The position numbers were made by a program, and so were the translations under genes. A stretch of 64,000 nt of DNA. It comes from an uncultured Celeribacter sp. (lineage in GTDB: Bacteria; Pseudomonadota; Alphaproteobacteria; Rhodobacterales; Rhodobacteraceae). This document shows positions 16,725-25,494 of the stretch, piece by piece; within the stretch, counting starts at the first letter, position 1, and each line of letters begins with the position of its first letter. The notes under the pieces are model-generated. The model was given only the letters and a program-made list of their open reading frames with translations, had not been told where the DNA came from and ran no database searches. The stretch is taken from contig NZ_OY780935.1 of NCBI RefSeq assembly GCF_963675965.1, forward strand, positions 1,786,501 to 1,850,500. Reading direction: 5' to 3'.

Positions 16725-18614
16725 TTACAGCATCGGCATACCCTTGACCCGGCCAAGCCGTTTCTGTGCGGCGATCCGGAACGGCGCATTCGCGGCACCG
16801 TAACCTTTATAGCCCGGATCGCGCTGTACAATCTCGAAGAACATGCCGCCCGCGAAACTGCGCGAATAGAGCTGAAAAAATGCCATGCCATTGTGTTCGT
16901 CATAAAACACATTCGAGGCCTTCAACCGGTCCAGCAGGCCCGGCGCAAGATCGAAACGCGCCGCCAGATCGGCATAGTAGTTGTCCGGCAAGGGCAGTGG
17001 ATCGAAGCCACATTGCGCCAGCGATTCGGCTGTTGCGAAGATGTCGTCCGTGGCCAGCGCGATATGCTGCACCGAGGCCCCGAAGTTCTGCGCAAGGAAA
17101 TCCCCGGCGAGGGTGCGGTGCGTTTCCGCGCCATTGAGCGTCACGCAAAGCGCGCGATCATCGCTTTCCACCACCTGCGAACGCACCAGCCCGTCGGGGT
17201 CGATCACATCAACCATCGGAGATTTATCCATGTCGAACAGGGTGGTGTAGAACAGGGTCCAGCTGAGCATGTTGTCATAGCTCATGGTCTGGGCCAGATG
17301 GTCGATGCGTTTGAGGCCCACGTCTGCGGTGGCCTTTTCGCCGGTAGCGCTGAACTCCACATCCCAAACCTGCGACAGGCCGCTTTCTTCGTCGATGAAA
17401 TGTATCACAGAGCCTTCGAGGCCGCGAATGGCCGGGATCGACAGCTCGCCGGGGCCGATCCGCTGCTCGAACGGGCTGATGCCCAGCGCCGTGGCGCGCG
17501 CCACCGTGTCCTTGGCGGAACCGACCTTGAGGCCGATGTCACAAACGCTGAGCCCGTTTGCATTCCAGACATGCGCAGCATGCCCGGTGCTCTCCGAATT
17601 GAAGATGATGCGAATGTCACCCTGCTGCCAGAGACCTATGTCTTTGTTGCGGTGCTGCCCGGTCCGCGCGAACCCCAGAGAGGTCAGAAGATTTGCGAGT
17701 TTGGCCGCATCCTCTCCACGGGCAGCGAATTCAATGAATTCGACCCCGGCCACATCCACGCGCGGCGGGATCGGGGCCAGATCCAACTGGATCGAGGGCT
17801 CCGCCGTACGCACGTCGTCCATCAGTGAAATCAGCGACCGATACCCGTCCTGGGCGATGGTCAGCGGATTTCCGCCCCGGAACTGATCGTTGAAAATTTC
17901 CAGACTGACCGGGCCAGCGTACCCCGTGGCCATCACCGCGCGCATGAAGCTGCTGACATCAAGATCGCCCTCGCCCGGCATATTGCGAAAGTGCCGCGAC
18001 CAGTAGAGCAGATCCATCTCGATCAGCGGTGCATCGGCGAGCTGCACAAAGAATATCTTGTCACCCGGGATTGAGCGGATTGAGTTCGGGTCGAGCTTGC
18101 GCCCCAGAGAATGGAAGCTGTCGACAATCAGACCGATGTTGTCGTGATTGGCGCGACGGACGATTTCCCAGGCATCCCGGTGATCGTCAATGTGTCGCCC
18201 CCAAGCCAAAGCTTCATAGCCGACGCGCACGCCATGGGCCTTGGCCAGCTCCCCCAGTTCGGCGAAATCATCTGCGGCACGGTCGATGCCGCCAAGGCTG
18301 GCGGGATGGCAGGAAGAACAAACGAGAATCAGATCGGTACCCAGTTCGTTCATCACTTCGAATTTGCGCTTGGCACGATCGAAGGCCTTGGAGCGCAGTG
18401 GCTCCGGGAGGCATTCGAAATCGCGGAACGGCTGAAACAGGGTGATGTCCAGTCCGCAATCACGGATCATCCGGCCCACCTCTCGCGGGCCGCCGTCATG
18501 GGCGATGAAATCCTGTTCGAAAATCTCGATCCCGTCGTAGCCTGCCTTTGCGATGGCTTCGAGCTTTTCACGCAGGCTGCCGGAAATGGAGACGGTGGCA
18601 ATAGAGGTCTTCAT
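16725..18614 (-). CDS. quiC: 3-dehydroshikimate dehydratase with C-terminal HPPD-like domain
   Basis: A 629-residue two-domain protein. Residues 1-270 form an AP-endonuclease-2/xylose-isomerase-type TIM barrel (AGYDGIEIFEQDF, GVRVGYEALAWG, PVSLEIFNDQFRGG). Residues about 290-620 form a VOC region like 4-hydroxyphenylpyruvate dioxygenase, with likely metal ligands in IDHLAQT, VQHIALATDD and FFEIVQRD. This is the layout of the fused QuiC1/QsuB dehydratases, which convert 3-dehydroshikimate to protocatechuate. The adjacent TRAP transporter and shikimate dehydrogenase support that role. The VOC half is non-catalytic for dehydration in characterised relatives, as I recall. Confidence 0.85.
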   Translation of the reverse strand: MKTSIATVSISGSLREKLEAIAKAGYDGIEIFEQDFIAHDGGPREVGRMIRDCGLDITLFQPFRDFECLPEPLRSKAFDRAKRKFEVMNELGTDLILVCSSCHPASLGGIDRAADDFAELGELAKAHGVRVGYEALAWGRHIDDHRDAWEIVRRANHDNIGLIVDSFHSLGRKLDPNSIRSIPGDKIFFVQLADAPLIEMDLLYWSRHFRNMPGEGDLDVSSFMRAVMATGYAGPVSLEIFNDQFRGGNPLTIAQDGYRSLISLMDDVRTAEPSIQLDLAPIPPRVDVAGVEFIEFAARGEDAAKLANLLTSLGFARTGQHRNKDIGLWQQGDIRIIFNSESTGHAAHVWNANGLSVCDIGLKVGSAKDTVARATALGISPFEQRIGPGELSIPAIRGLEGSVIHFIDEESGLSQVWDVEFSATGEKATADVGLKRIDHLAQTMSYDNMLSWTLFYTTLFDMDKSPMVDVIDPDGLVRSQVVESDDRALCVTLNGAETHRTLAGDFLAQNFGASVQHIALATDDIFATAESLAQCGFDPLPLPDNYYADLAARFDLAPGLLDRLKASNVFYDEHNGMAFFQLYSRSFAGGMFFEIVQRDPGYKGYGAANAPFRIAAQKRLGRVKGMPML

Positions 18615-18657
18615 GAAAGGATCTCCCGAAAACGATTGAGACAGCGATGGAGGCTTC

Positions 18658-18683
18658 GGGCCTCACGCCAGTGCGTGAGGCCC
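18658..18683 (-). other. Intercistronic hairpin between dctM and quiC
   Basis: Eleven-base arms GGGCCTCACGC (18658-18668) and GCGTGAGGCCC (18673-18683) enclose a 4-base loop. No U-tract follows on the minus strand, so it looks more like an RNA-stabilising or processing hairpin between the TRAP permease and dehydratase genes than an intrinsic terminator. Confidence 0.55.
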
Positions 18684-18693
18684 TTGATTTGGG

Positions 18694-19968
18694 TCAGTAG
18701 CCCAGCACGCGGGGCAACCATGTGACCGTTTCCGGTACAAAGGTCAGGATCAGCAGCACCAAAACTTCGACCAAGAAAAAGGGCATGATCGCGCGGGTCA
18801 GTCGCGCCATGCCGACCTGCGCAACCCCTTCGGCGACGAACAGGCACAGCCCAAGCGGCGGCGTGATCAGCCCGATCATCAGGTTGAAGATCACCAGGAT
18901 ACCGAAATGCACCGGGTCGATGCCAAGGCTGACCGCGATCGGATGCAGGATCGGCACCAGCACCAACATGGCGGCAATGCCTTCCAGAAAGAGCCCCACG
19001 AAAAGGAACAGCAGGATCACCGCGATCAGGAAGGCCGTCTGACCATCGACATTCGACAGCACCCAGTCGGTCAGCATGTTCGGCACACGGTTGTAGGTCA
19101 GCAGCCAGTTACCAGCACCGACAACGGCAATGATCACCAAAATCACGGCACTGTCACGCATAGCCGCAGCAAAGATCCCAGGCAAACGGCTCAGCTTGAT
19201 CTTGCGATAGACAAACAGCCCTAGGAACAGCGCATAAGCCACGGCAAAGCTCGCCGCTTCGGTCGGCGTGACAATGCCCAACAGGATCGACCCAACGACA
19301 AAAACCGGCATCAGAAGCGGCAGAATGCCCCCCAGAAGCGCCTGCATCGGCGGCTGTGTCACAAGGTCTCCGGACTGATCGCCATGGTCGACCTTGACCG
19401 TGATCATCACATAGGCCGAGAGGAACACGGCCAGCAAGATGCCGGGCACAACCCCGGCCATAAAGAGCGCGGGAACCGACACGCCCGAGACAATCAGCGC
19501 ATAGATGATCACCGGGATCGAGGGCGGGATGATCGGTCCGATGACCGAGGAGGCTGCGGTCAGCGCCGCCGCGAAATCGCGTTTGTAGCCGTGCTTCTCC
19601 ATCTCCGGAATGAACACGCGGCCGATAGCCGAAGTATCTGCGACCGCAGAGCCCGAAAGCCCGGCAAAGATCACCGAGGCCCAGATGTTGACCAGAGCCA
19701 GCCCGGCACGCAGCCGCCCGACCAGCACATTCGCAAAGGCGATGATGCGTCCGGTGATGCCGGATTCATTCATCATTTCACCCGCAAGGACGAACAGCGG
19801 AATGGCCAGCAGCGGAAAAGAGTTCAGGCTTTTGTACATCTCTGTGGCGACGATGCGCATGACATAGGGATTGTCCTGTGTCGCCATAAAGGAAAACAGC
19901 GCGGCGAGGATCGACACGGCAATCGGCACACCGGCGATCAGGGCAAGGATCAGAATCGCATAGATCAT
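18694..19968 (-). CDS. dctM: TRAP transporter large permease (DctM-like)
   Basis: A 424-residue, about twelve-helix protein of the DctM/SiaM family. Typical elements are the N-terminal FPLLAIPLFVLAGEMM, GLSGSAVADTSAIGRVFIPEM, the paired helix IGPIIPPSIPVIIYA, and near the C-terminus NLMIGLITPPLGLCLFV. It is the Na+-coupled transport subunit that takes substrate from the binding protein. Its start overlaps the small-subunit stop by ATGA. Context points to shikimate, quinate or dehydroshikimate as substrate. Confidence 0.92.
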   Translation of the reverse strand: MIYAILILALIAGVPIAVSILAALFSFMATQDNPYVMRIVATEMYKSLNSFPLLAIPLFVLAGEMMNESGITGRIIAFANVLVGRLRAGLALVNIWASVIFAGLSGSAVADTSAIGRVFIPEMEKHGYKRDFAAALTAASSVIGPIIPPSIPVIIYALIVSGVSVPALFMAGVVPGILLAVFLSAYVMITVKVDHGDQSGDLVTQPPMQALLGGILPLLMPVFVVGSILLGIVTPTEAASFAVAYALFLGLFVYRKIKLSRLPGIFAAAMRDSAVILVIIAVVGAGNWLLTYNRVPNMLTDWVLSNVDGQTAFLIAVILLFLFVGLFLEGIAAMLVLVPILHPIAVSLGIDPVHFGILVIFNLMIGLITPPLGLCLFVAEGVAQVGMARLTRAIMPFFLVEVLVLLILTFVPETVTWLPRVLGY

Positions 19969-20498
19969 TGGAGGCCCCCTTTCACATCAGCGAGCCGCTC
20001 AAAGAACTTACCGAAGGCCGCCAGCGCCAGCAGCACACCACCGATGGCCATGGCATATTGCCAGGTGCCGACTTTACCGATCCAGGCAAGCGCCTCGAGA
20101 CCGGAGGACTGCACAAGGCTGTCGGCCGTAGATTTGAGACCGGAAGAGGCCAGATGCCCCCGGCGGGCGGCGAACATATGGCCAGAATAGGCAAGGCAGA
20201 GCCCGGTGATCACGGTGATCACGTCGCCCGCGAGATAAAGTTTTTCACGCGTGCGGGTCTTGATCAGATCGACAAGGATCGTGAAGCGGATGTGCTGATC
20301 AATGCTGTAGGCCCAGGCAATGCCGAACATCACACCATAGATGGTCAGATAAATCGGCAGTTCCTCGCCCCAAGGCACGGATTGCCCGATGATGTAGCGG
20401 CGCAGCGAGTTCACGAAGATGACCGTGAAAACCAAGACCATGGACAGGCCGGAACCAAAGGCAAAAAAACGCCTGAGAATCGCATTAAAACGGTGCAT
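19965..20498 (-). CDS. dctQ: TRAP transporter small permease (DctQ-like)
   Basis: A 177-residue protein with four membrane segments and the DctQ signature around VPWGEELPIYLTIYGVMFG, where conserved Trp and Glu contact the large subunit. It is required for assembly and activity of TRAP transporters. It lies between the binding protein and the large permease, coupled to the latter by a 4-base overlap. An unusually long Ser/Ala-containing loop follows the third helix. Confidence 0.88.
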   Translation of the reverse strand: MHRFNAILRRFFAFGSGLSMVLVFTVIFVNSLRRYIIGQSVPWGEELPIYLTIYGVMFGIAWAYSIDQHIRFTILVDLIKTRTREKLYLAGDVITVITGLCLAYSGHMFAARRGHLASSGLKSTADSLVQSSGLEALAWIGKVGTWQYAMAIGGVLLALAAFGKFFERLADVKGGLQ

Positions 20499-20522
20499 GA
20501 CACCCCCTTCGGATGGAAATGA

Positions 20523-20546
20523 ACCGGCACGAAAGCTGGTGCCGGT
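20523..20546 (-). other. Stem-loop between dctP and dctQ
   Basis: Arms ACCGGCAC (20523-20530) and GTGCCGGT (20539-20546) enclose an 8-base loop in the gap between the binding-protein gene and the permeases. Such hairpins often protect the upstream mRNA and allow excess binding protein relative to permease. This role is inferred from position only. Confidence 0.5.
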
Positions 20547-20576
20547 CCGCTATCGGTCTTTGCGTGCGCAAAGAGG

Positions 20577-21584
20577 TTATTGCGAGACCTCTGCAACAGC
20601 CGTTTGTAGGTTGTCGATCCAGACGGCATCGTCACCAAGTTCGCCGCGCAGGTATTCGATCACAGCGGGCTGTGCCTTTTCGGCGAAAGCGGCGATTTCA
20701 TCGGCGGTCGGTGAATAGACCTGCATGCCTTCGTCCTGCACCTTTTTCACACCTTCAGCGGTGTTCCACTCCTGAATGGCCCGGCCCATGGTTCCCGCGA
20801 TTCGCGCGGCTTTGGCGACCACTTCCTGATCGGAGGCCGACAGGTCGTTGTAAAAGGCGTCATCGATGACGATGAAGTCCGCCGCATAGACGTGACCGTC
20901 GAGGGTCATGTATTTCTGCAGCTTGTGCAGGCCGTTGTTGTAGATCACGCCAACAGGGTTTTCCTGACCGTCCACAACGCCGGTGGACAGCGCGTTCGGC
21001 AGTTCGGTCCAGGCGATCGGGGTCGGTTCACCGCCCAGACCTTTGACCATCTCGATATAGAGCGGGATCGGCTGCACGCGGAATTTCAGACCTTCCATAT
21101 CCTCCGGCGAACGAATTTCACGGGTGCCGTTGGTGAAGTTGCGGAAACCCGTTTCGCCGTAGGCCAGAGTGCGCAGGCCGGTTTGCTCAAGGCAATGCTC
21201 CGCCAGTGCGTCGCCGAAATCGCCATCCAGAACATCCCAGGCGATGGTGGCCGAGGCAAAGGTGTAGGGAATATCGAGCACCGAAGCCGCCGGGCAGGCC
21301 TTGGACATGGCACCGGAGACGATGGCCATCTGCAGCAGGCCTTCCTGTGCCTGACCAATCAGCTCGTCTTCATTGCCGAGCGCCCCGGCCGGGAAGATTT
21401 CCACGTCTAGATCGGTTTCACCTTCGACGATGTTTTTAAAGATCTGCGCCGCAGCGCCTTTTTTGGATCCCGTCCAGTCATCTGGATCAACGTGTGCGAT
21501 GCGGATCGTTTCCGCACCGGCCATGGACACCATGCCGATGCTGAGTGCGGCAGCGACGGTCAGAGTTTTCAGTTCAAAACGCAT
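20577..21584 (-). CDS. dctP: TRAP transporter substrate-binding protein (DctP-like)
   Basis: A 335-residue periplasmic binding protein. The first 24 residues (MRFELKTLTVAAALSIGMVS to AGA) are a Sec signal. The core has the DctP hallmark GLKFRVQPIPLYIEMVKGLG followed by GVVDGQENP, where the Arg normally pairs with a substrate carboxylate. This fits shikimate or quinate, which are carboxylic acids. It is the first transporter gene transcribed, immediately after the shikimate dehydrogenase gene. Confidence 0.9.
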   Translation of the reverse strand: MRFELKTLTVAAALSIGMVSMAGAETIRIAHVDPDDWTGSKKGAAAQIFKNIVEGETDLDVEIFPAGALGNEDELIGQAQEGLLQMAIVSGAMSKACPAASVLDIPYTFASATIAWDVLDGDFGDALAEHCLEQTGLRTLAYGETGFRNFTNGTREIRSPEDMEGLKFRVQPIPLYIEMVKGLGGEPTPIAWTELPNALSTGVVDGQENPVGVIYNNGLHKLQKYMTLDGHVYAADFIVIDDAFYNDLSASDQEVVAKAARIAGTMGRAIQEWNTAEGVKKVQDEGMQVYSPTADEIAAFAEKAQPAVIEYLRGELGDDAVWIDNLQTAVAEVSQ

Positions 21585-21630
21585 TTTGTTCCTCCCATTT
21601 GCGTATCTGAAGACGTGATGCCGACTGAAC

Positions 21631-22536
21631 TCAGCCGGCGCGTGCGTGAGGCGTTTCGTCGAAAGCGTCGAACCGCGCTTTCATCCGTTCCGGGCTGGCG
21701 GGCAGACCGGTGAAAAGTTCAAAGGCACGGACCGCCTGAAACACGGCCATGCCCGATCCCGGCAACACCGCGCAGCCAACCGCGCGGGCAGCGCGAAGCA
21801 GTTCGGTTTCCAGCGGGAAATACACGATATCTGCCACCCACATCGCCGGGTCGAGCAGCCCGACAGGGAACGAGGTCCCCGGCAGCTTTGCCATACCCAC
21901 AGGCGTTGCGTTCACGATGCCGTCCGGGCGGGCATCCCTAATCAGCGCAGCAATGTCTGTCACCGCCTGCGCGTCGCATTGCGGCCTGTTGCGGCGCACC
22001 TGCGCGGCCAGGGCCTCGGCCCGTTTCGGATCTGTGTCAGTGATTGAAAGCCGCGTGACGCCGCAATCCGCCAGCGCATGGGCCACGGCTACACCGGCCC
22101 CACCGGCCCCGATCAAAAGCGCATGATCGCGGGCCACATCGGGCAGCCCCCGGCGGAAGCTTTCGGCAAAGCCCCACAGATCGGTGTTGTGGCCGAAGCG
22201 CTTGCCGTCTCTAAGCACCACCGTGTTCACAGAACCAACAGAACGCGCATTGTCGGACAGCTCATCGAGATGTTCGATAACATCGATTTTGTAGGGATAG
22301 GTGACGTTGAACCCATCATAGCCAAGGCTCTCCGCCTGCGCGATGAGCGCTTTCAGACTGGTGTTCGCACGTTCCGGCGCATCCATGTCGAGCAGACGAT
22401 AGACACCGTTGATCCCCTGCGCACGCGCTTCGATCATATGCATTGCCGGGGTGCGCGACAAACCAATGCCGCGCCCGATCAGGCCGACAAGGACAGAGTC
22501 TTTTGCTGCGTCTTTACGGATAGGTGAGTTGGTCAA
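21631..22536 (-). CDS. Catabolic NAD-type quinate/shikimate dehydrogenase
   Basis: A 301-residue AroE-superfamily protein. The substrate site has GLSRTPAMH and NVTYPYK with the catalytic Lys, and GHNTDLWGF with the catalytic Asp. The Rossmann motif GAGGAGVAVAHAL is followed by ITDTDPKRAE, where an Asp in place of the biosynthetic Arg patch suggests NAD rather than NADP. The SRTPxMH form is that of C. glutamicum QsuD-type quinate/shikimate dehydrogenases. With quiC and the TRAP genes it would oxidise shikimate or quinate toward protocatechuate. It is transcribed away from the TetR gene. Confidence 0.88.
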   Translation of the reverse strand: MTNSPIRKDAAKDSVLVGLIGRGIGLSRTPAMHMIEARAQGINGVYRLLDMDAPERANTSLKALIAQAESLGYDGFNVTYPYKIDVIEHLDELSDNARSVGSVNTVVLRDGKRFGHNTDLWGFAESFRRGLPDVARDHALLIGAGGAGVAVAHALADCGVTRLSITDTDPKRAEALAAQVRRNRPQCDAQAVTDIAALIRDARPDGIVNATPVGMAKLPGTSFPVGLLDPAMWVADIVYFPLETELLRAARAVGCAVLPGSGMAVFQAVRAFELFTGLPASPERMKARFDAFDETPHARAG

Positions 22537-22580
22537 GACGCTCCTCCCAAGGCGAATTTAACGATTCGTTGAGGACAACT

Positions 22581-22628
22581 TTGTACCGCGCGGTTAATTG
22601 TGTCAAGATGATTGTACCACACGGTTAA
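22581..22628. promoter_or_regulatory. Duplicated 17-bp operator for the divergent TetR regulator
   Basis: TTGTACCGCGCGGTTAA (22581-22597) and TTGTACCACACGGTTAA (22612-22628) agree at 15 of 17 positions, and each has an ACC/GGT dyad. Their starts are 31 bases apart, close to three helical turns, so two regulator dimers could bind one face of the DNA. They fill the gap between the shikimate dehydrogenase and TetR genes. Confidence 0.65.
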
Positions 22629-22665
22629 ATATGCCAGTTTGGCGCGACGGCGGAGGAGTTCACGA

Positions 22666-23391
22666 ATGCAGGACAGCACAACTCAAAAACCCAAAGCTGC
22701 CCCCAAACCGGGCGCAGCCAAGCAACGAGACCCGCATGCAAAAAAAGCCGGCGCGAACCGCTCGTGGAAGCAAGACCCTGAAACCGTAAAGGCGGATATC
22801 CTGAGCGCCGCCCGCGCGGAATTTGCCGCGCATGGGCTGTCAGGAGCGAGAATCAGCGATATCGTCGAACGCACACAGACGTCGAAACGCATGATTTTCT
22901 ACTATTTCGGGGACAAAGAAGGCCTGTATCTTGCCGTTCTGGACCAGGCCTACCGGGAGGTTCGCGAAGCTGAAGCCGGGCTGGAACTTGGCGATCTCCC
23001 GCCGGATCAGGCGCTGCGAAAAGTGGTCGAATTCACCTTCGATCATCACCGCAACCACCCGGATTTCATTCGCCTCGTGATGATCGAAAATATCCATGAC
23101 GGCGACCACATGACCAAGATAGAGACGCTGTCGACGACGAATATTGCTGCCATTGATCAGTTGGACCGCATCTGCCGCGACGGTATCGACGCCGGGCTGT
23201 TTCGCCCAGATGTCTCGCCTCTGATGATCCACTGGCAGATCTCGGCGATGAGTTTCTTCAACGTCTCGAACCGGGCAACTTTTTCGATGAACTTCGGAGA
23301 GGACCTGTTTGCAGACGACATGCAATTGCTGCTGCGCGAACAGGTTGTGCAAAGCATCATCAGCTCCGTCACGCGCCCCGCGTCCCAATGA
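22666..23391 (+). CDS. TetR-family transcriptional regulator
   Basis: A 241-residue protein from ATG 22666, preceded by GGAGGAG. After a Lys/Pro/Ala-rich tail of about 40 residues comes the TetR helix-turn-helix: ARISDIVERTQTSKRMIFYYF and GDKEGLYLAVL. The C-terminal ligand domain matches the TetR_C type seen in many proteobacterial catabolic regulators. It is divergent from the shikimate/quinate catabolic genes and probably represses them through the duplicated site between them, with a pathway intermediate as inducer. An in-frame TTG at 22612 lies inside an operator copy and is not used. Confidence 0.87.
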   Translation: MQDSTTQKPKAAPKPGAAKQRDPHAKKAGANRSWKQDPETVKADILSAARAEFAAHGLSGARISDIVERTQTSKRMIFYYFGDKEGLYLAVLDQAYREVREAEAGLELGDLPPDQALRKVVEFTFDHHRNHPDFIRLVMIENIHDGDHMTKIETLSTTNIAAIDQLDRICRDGIDAGLFRPDVSPLMIHWQISAMSFFNVSNRATFSMNFGEDLFADDMQLLLREQVVQSIISSVTRPASQ

Positions 23392-23602
23392 CGGGAAAGA
23401 GACAGGCGGCCTCCCAGATCACAGGACGACCGCTCGCCGCAACCTCAATTCGGCGCGTGCATGTTCAAATCACGCCGCAAGACATTCCATGAGCTACCCC
23501 CGAAAATCGGACACCGACGTAAGCTACGATTTGTTGTCTGCTGATCTTCGACGAGAAGGAGAATGAGACCTTGTCCGCCATTGGTCCGAGGACAATGGTC
23601 GA

Positions 23603-23899
23603 ATGATGTCGAAACGGAAACAACACGCTCCCGAGTTCAAGGCGAAGGTGGCGCTTGAAGCGCTGAAGGGGGAGCAGACGGTGGCCGAGCTGGCGAGCCG
23701 GTTCGGGGTTCATCCGACGATGATCCACACATGGAAGCGGGCGTTGCTGGAAGGTGCCTCTGGCGTGTTCGAGCGCGGCGGCAGGAAAGCCCCCGAGATC
23801 GGCGAAGATCAGGTGAGAGAGCTGCACGCCAAGATCGGGGAGCTGGCTGTGGCCAACGATTTTTTGTCACGAAAGCTCAAACCGTGGACCGGCAAGTGA
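23603..23899 (+). CDS. IS3-family transposase OrfA
   Basis: A 98-residue OrfA with the helix-turn-helix typical of IS3 elements: KRKQHAPEFKAKVALEALKG, then VAELASRFGVHPTMIHTWKR. The C-terminal part is the leucine-zipper region. Ribosomes could slip at TTTTTTG (23860-23866) into the orfB frame. Start ATG 23603 or 23606 is equally possible. Confidence 0.85.
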   Translation: MMSKRKQHAPEFKAKVALEALKGEQTVAELASRFGVHPTMIHTWKRALLEGASGVFERGGRKAPEIGEDQVRELHAKIGELAVANDFLSRKLKPWTGK

Positions 23900-23907
23900 G
23901 ACGCGAC

Positions 23908-24759
23908 ATGATTGAGCCGAACAATTCCATTTTGTCCATTGGTCAGCAATGCAGGTTGCTGTCGATCTCGCGCTCGTCATTCTATTACAAGCCTAAGGGC
24001 GAGACCGAGCAGAACCTCGGCCTGATGCGGCGGATTGATGAGCAGTTTCTGGAGACGCCGTTCTTCGGTGTCCGCCAGATGACTTGGTATTTGCGCAACG
24101 ACGGCCATTTGGTAAACGAGAAACGGATACGCCGGCTGATGCGCCTGATGGGGCTGATGCCGATCTACCAAAAGCCCAACACCAGCAGGCCGGCGAAAGG
24201 GCACAAGACCTATCCCTATCTGCTGAGAAGTCTTCGGGTGGAGCGTCCGAACCAAGTTTGGTGCTCGGATATCACCTATCTGCCCATGCGCCGAGGGTTC
24301 CTGTATCTGGTCGCCATTATGGATTGGCACACCCGTAAGGTGCTGGCTTGGCGCATCTCGAATACGCTGGAGGCGGCCTTCTGCGTTGAGGCGCTGAACG
24401 AGGCCATCCACAAGTTTGGTCCGCCGGAGATCATGAATACTGACCAAGGATCTCAGTTCACATCTTTTGCCTGGACGGATCGACTGCGCCGGACCGGCGT
24501 CCGCATCTCGATGGATGGCAAGGGCCGCTTCCTCGACAATATCTTCATCGAGCGGCTCTGGCGAACCCTGAAATACGAGTGCGTCTAGCTGCATGCCTGG
24601 GAGACCTGATCAGAAGCGAAGGCAGGCATCCGGAAATGGATGACCTTTTACAACAATCAACGCCCACACTCAGCCCTTGGCGGTAGGCCTCCAGCCGTGT
24701 TCTACTGGCTGAGAAATGACAAAACCCAACCCGATCAGCAGGGGCAGAGAGTAGCTTAA
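23908..24759 (+). pseudogene. IS3-family transposase OrfB, two in-frame stops
   Basis: The rve/DDE integrase core is readable: HTH_21 region near the start, first Asp in WCSDITYLP, second in MNTDQGSQF, Glu in NIFIERLW. A TAG at 24586-24588 replaces the usual Tyr of the YECVY motif, and TGA at 24607-24609 follows. The frame then continues with the family C-terminus (MTFYNNQRPHSALGGRPP) to TAA at 24757-24759. The catalytic triad is retained but about 56 terminal residues would be lost, so the element is probably not autonomous. Confidence 0.8.
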
Positions 24760-24882
24760 TTTACGCCAGATACTGTCCAACGGATGGGGGAGTGGCTCAG
24801 CGCACGAACGGCGGCTCTTGCGCGATGATGTCTACCACAGCAAAGTTGCTATGCAGTCTCCTCAAACGCACAGGATTTGGCC

Positions 24883-25494
24883 ATGACAATTGAGCAGCTT
24901 CTCATCTTCCTTCCGGCCGCGCTGCTTCTGGGGGCATCGCCAGGAGCTAACAATCTGCTGGCCTTCACTTCGGCAACGAAAGCCGGATGGCTTCGAACTG
25001 CCAAAGGCATCTTCGGTCGGCTGGCGGCATGGGCAGTGCTTGTCTTCTTGGTCTCTTTGGGTCTCGACGTATTACTCCGTACGTCCGAGGTTGCCTTCAT
25101 CGCTCTGAAGTGGATCGGCGTTTCGTATTTACTCTACCTCGCATGGCAATTCTGGACTGCGGATGTGTCCACGGAGATCGAAGTTCCAGAGGTATCGACA
25201 CTGATGCGTCGGGAGTTTTTGACGCTGATGGGCAACCCCAAGGCCTATCTCTTGCTGACCGCCTTCCTTCCCCAATTCGTGAACGATGGTGCTGCCATAA
25301 TGCCGCAGCTCTTCGCGCTTGGTGCGCTTTACCTGCTGGTCGAAGGCGTAGCTGCGCTTTTGTGGGTTTCGGCAGGAACTCTCGTCGGAGAGCATGCCCT
25401 CACTCCTCTTCGACGCAAGATCATCAACCGCGCCTCGGCCGGATTGATGGGGACTGCTGCTCTCCTGCTCGCGCGAACCGAAAAGGCAGCATAG
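24883..25494 (+). CDS. LysE/RhtB-family amino-acid exporter
   Basis: About 203 residues with six hydrophobic segments. The N-terminus has the LysE family motif LLGASPGANNLLAFTSA, and the middle has FLTLMGNPKAYLLLTAFLPQFV, both characteristic. Members export amino acids or similar small metabolites. ATG 24883 is used; a TTG two codons upstream is possible. It sits alone between the insertion sequence and the end of the large catabolic operon, so no substrate can be inferred. Confidence 0.88.
   Translation: MTIEQLLIFLPAALLLGASPGANNLLAFTSATKAGWLRTAKGIFGRLAAWAVLVFLVSLGLDVLLRTSEVAFIALKWIGVSYLLYLAWQFWTADVSTEIEVPEVSTLMRREFLTLMGNPKAYLLLTAFLPQFVNDGAAIMPQLFALGALYLLVEGVAALLWVSAGTLVGEHALTPLRRKIINRASAGLMGTAALLLARTEKAA

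Larger units (their letters stand above)
23490..24799 (+). mobile_element. IS3-family insertion sequence, inactivated
   Basis: About 1.3 kb with related termini: TGAGCTACCCCC at the left and, on the reverse strand, TGAGCCACTCCCCC at the right, each followed within 15 bases by GGACA. Inside are orfA and orfB with an A-TTTTTT-G slippery run at 23860-23866 suited to the -1 frameshift that makes OrfAB. The orfB reading frame has two nonsense codons. No 3-4 bp target duplication is evident, which suggests an old insertion or rearranged flanks. Confidence 0.8.
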
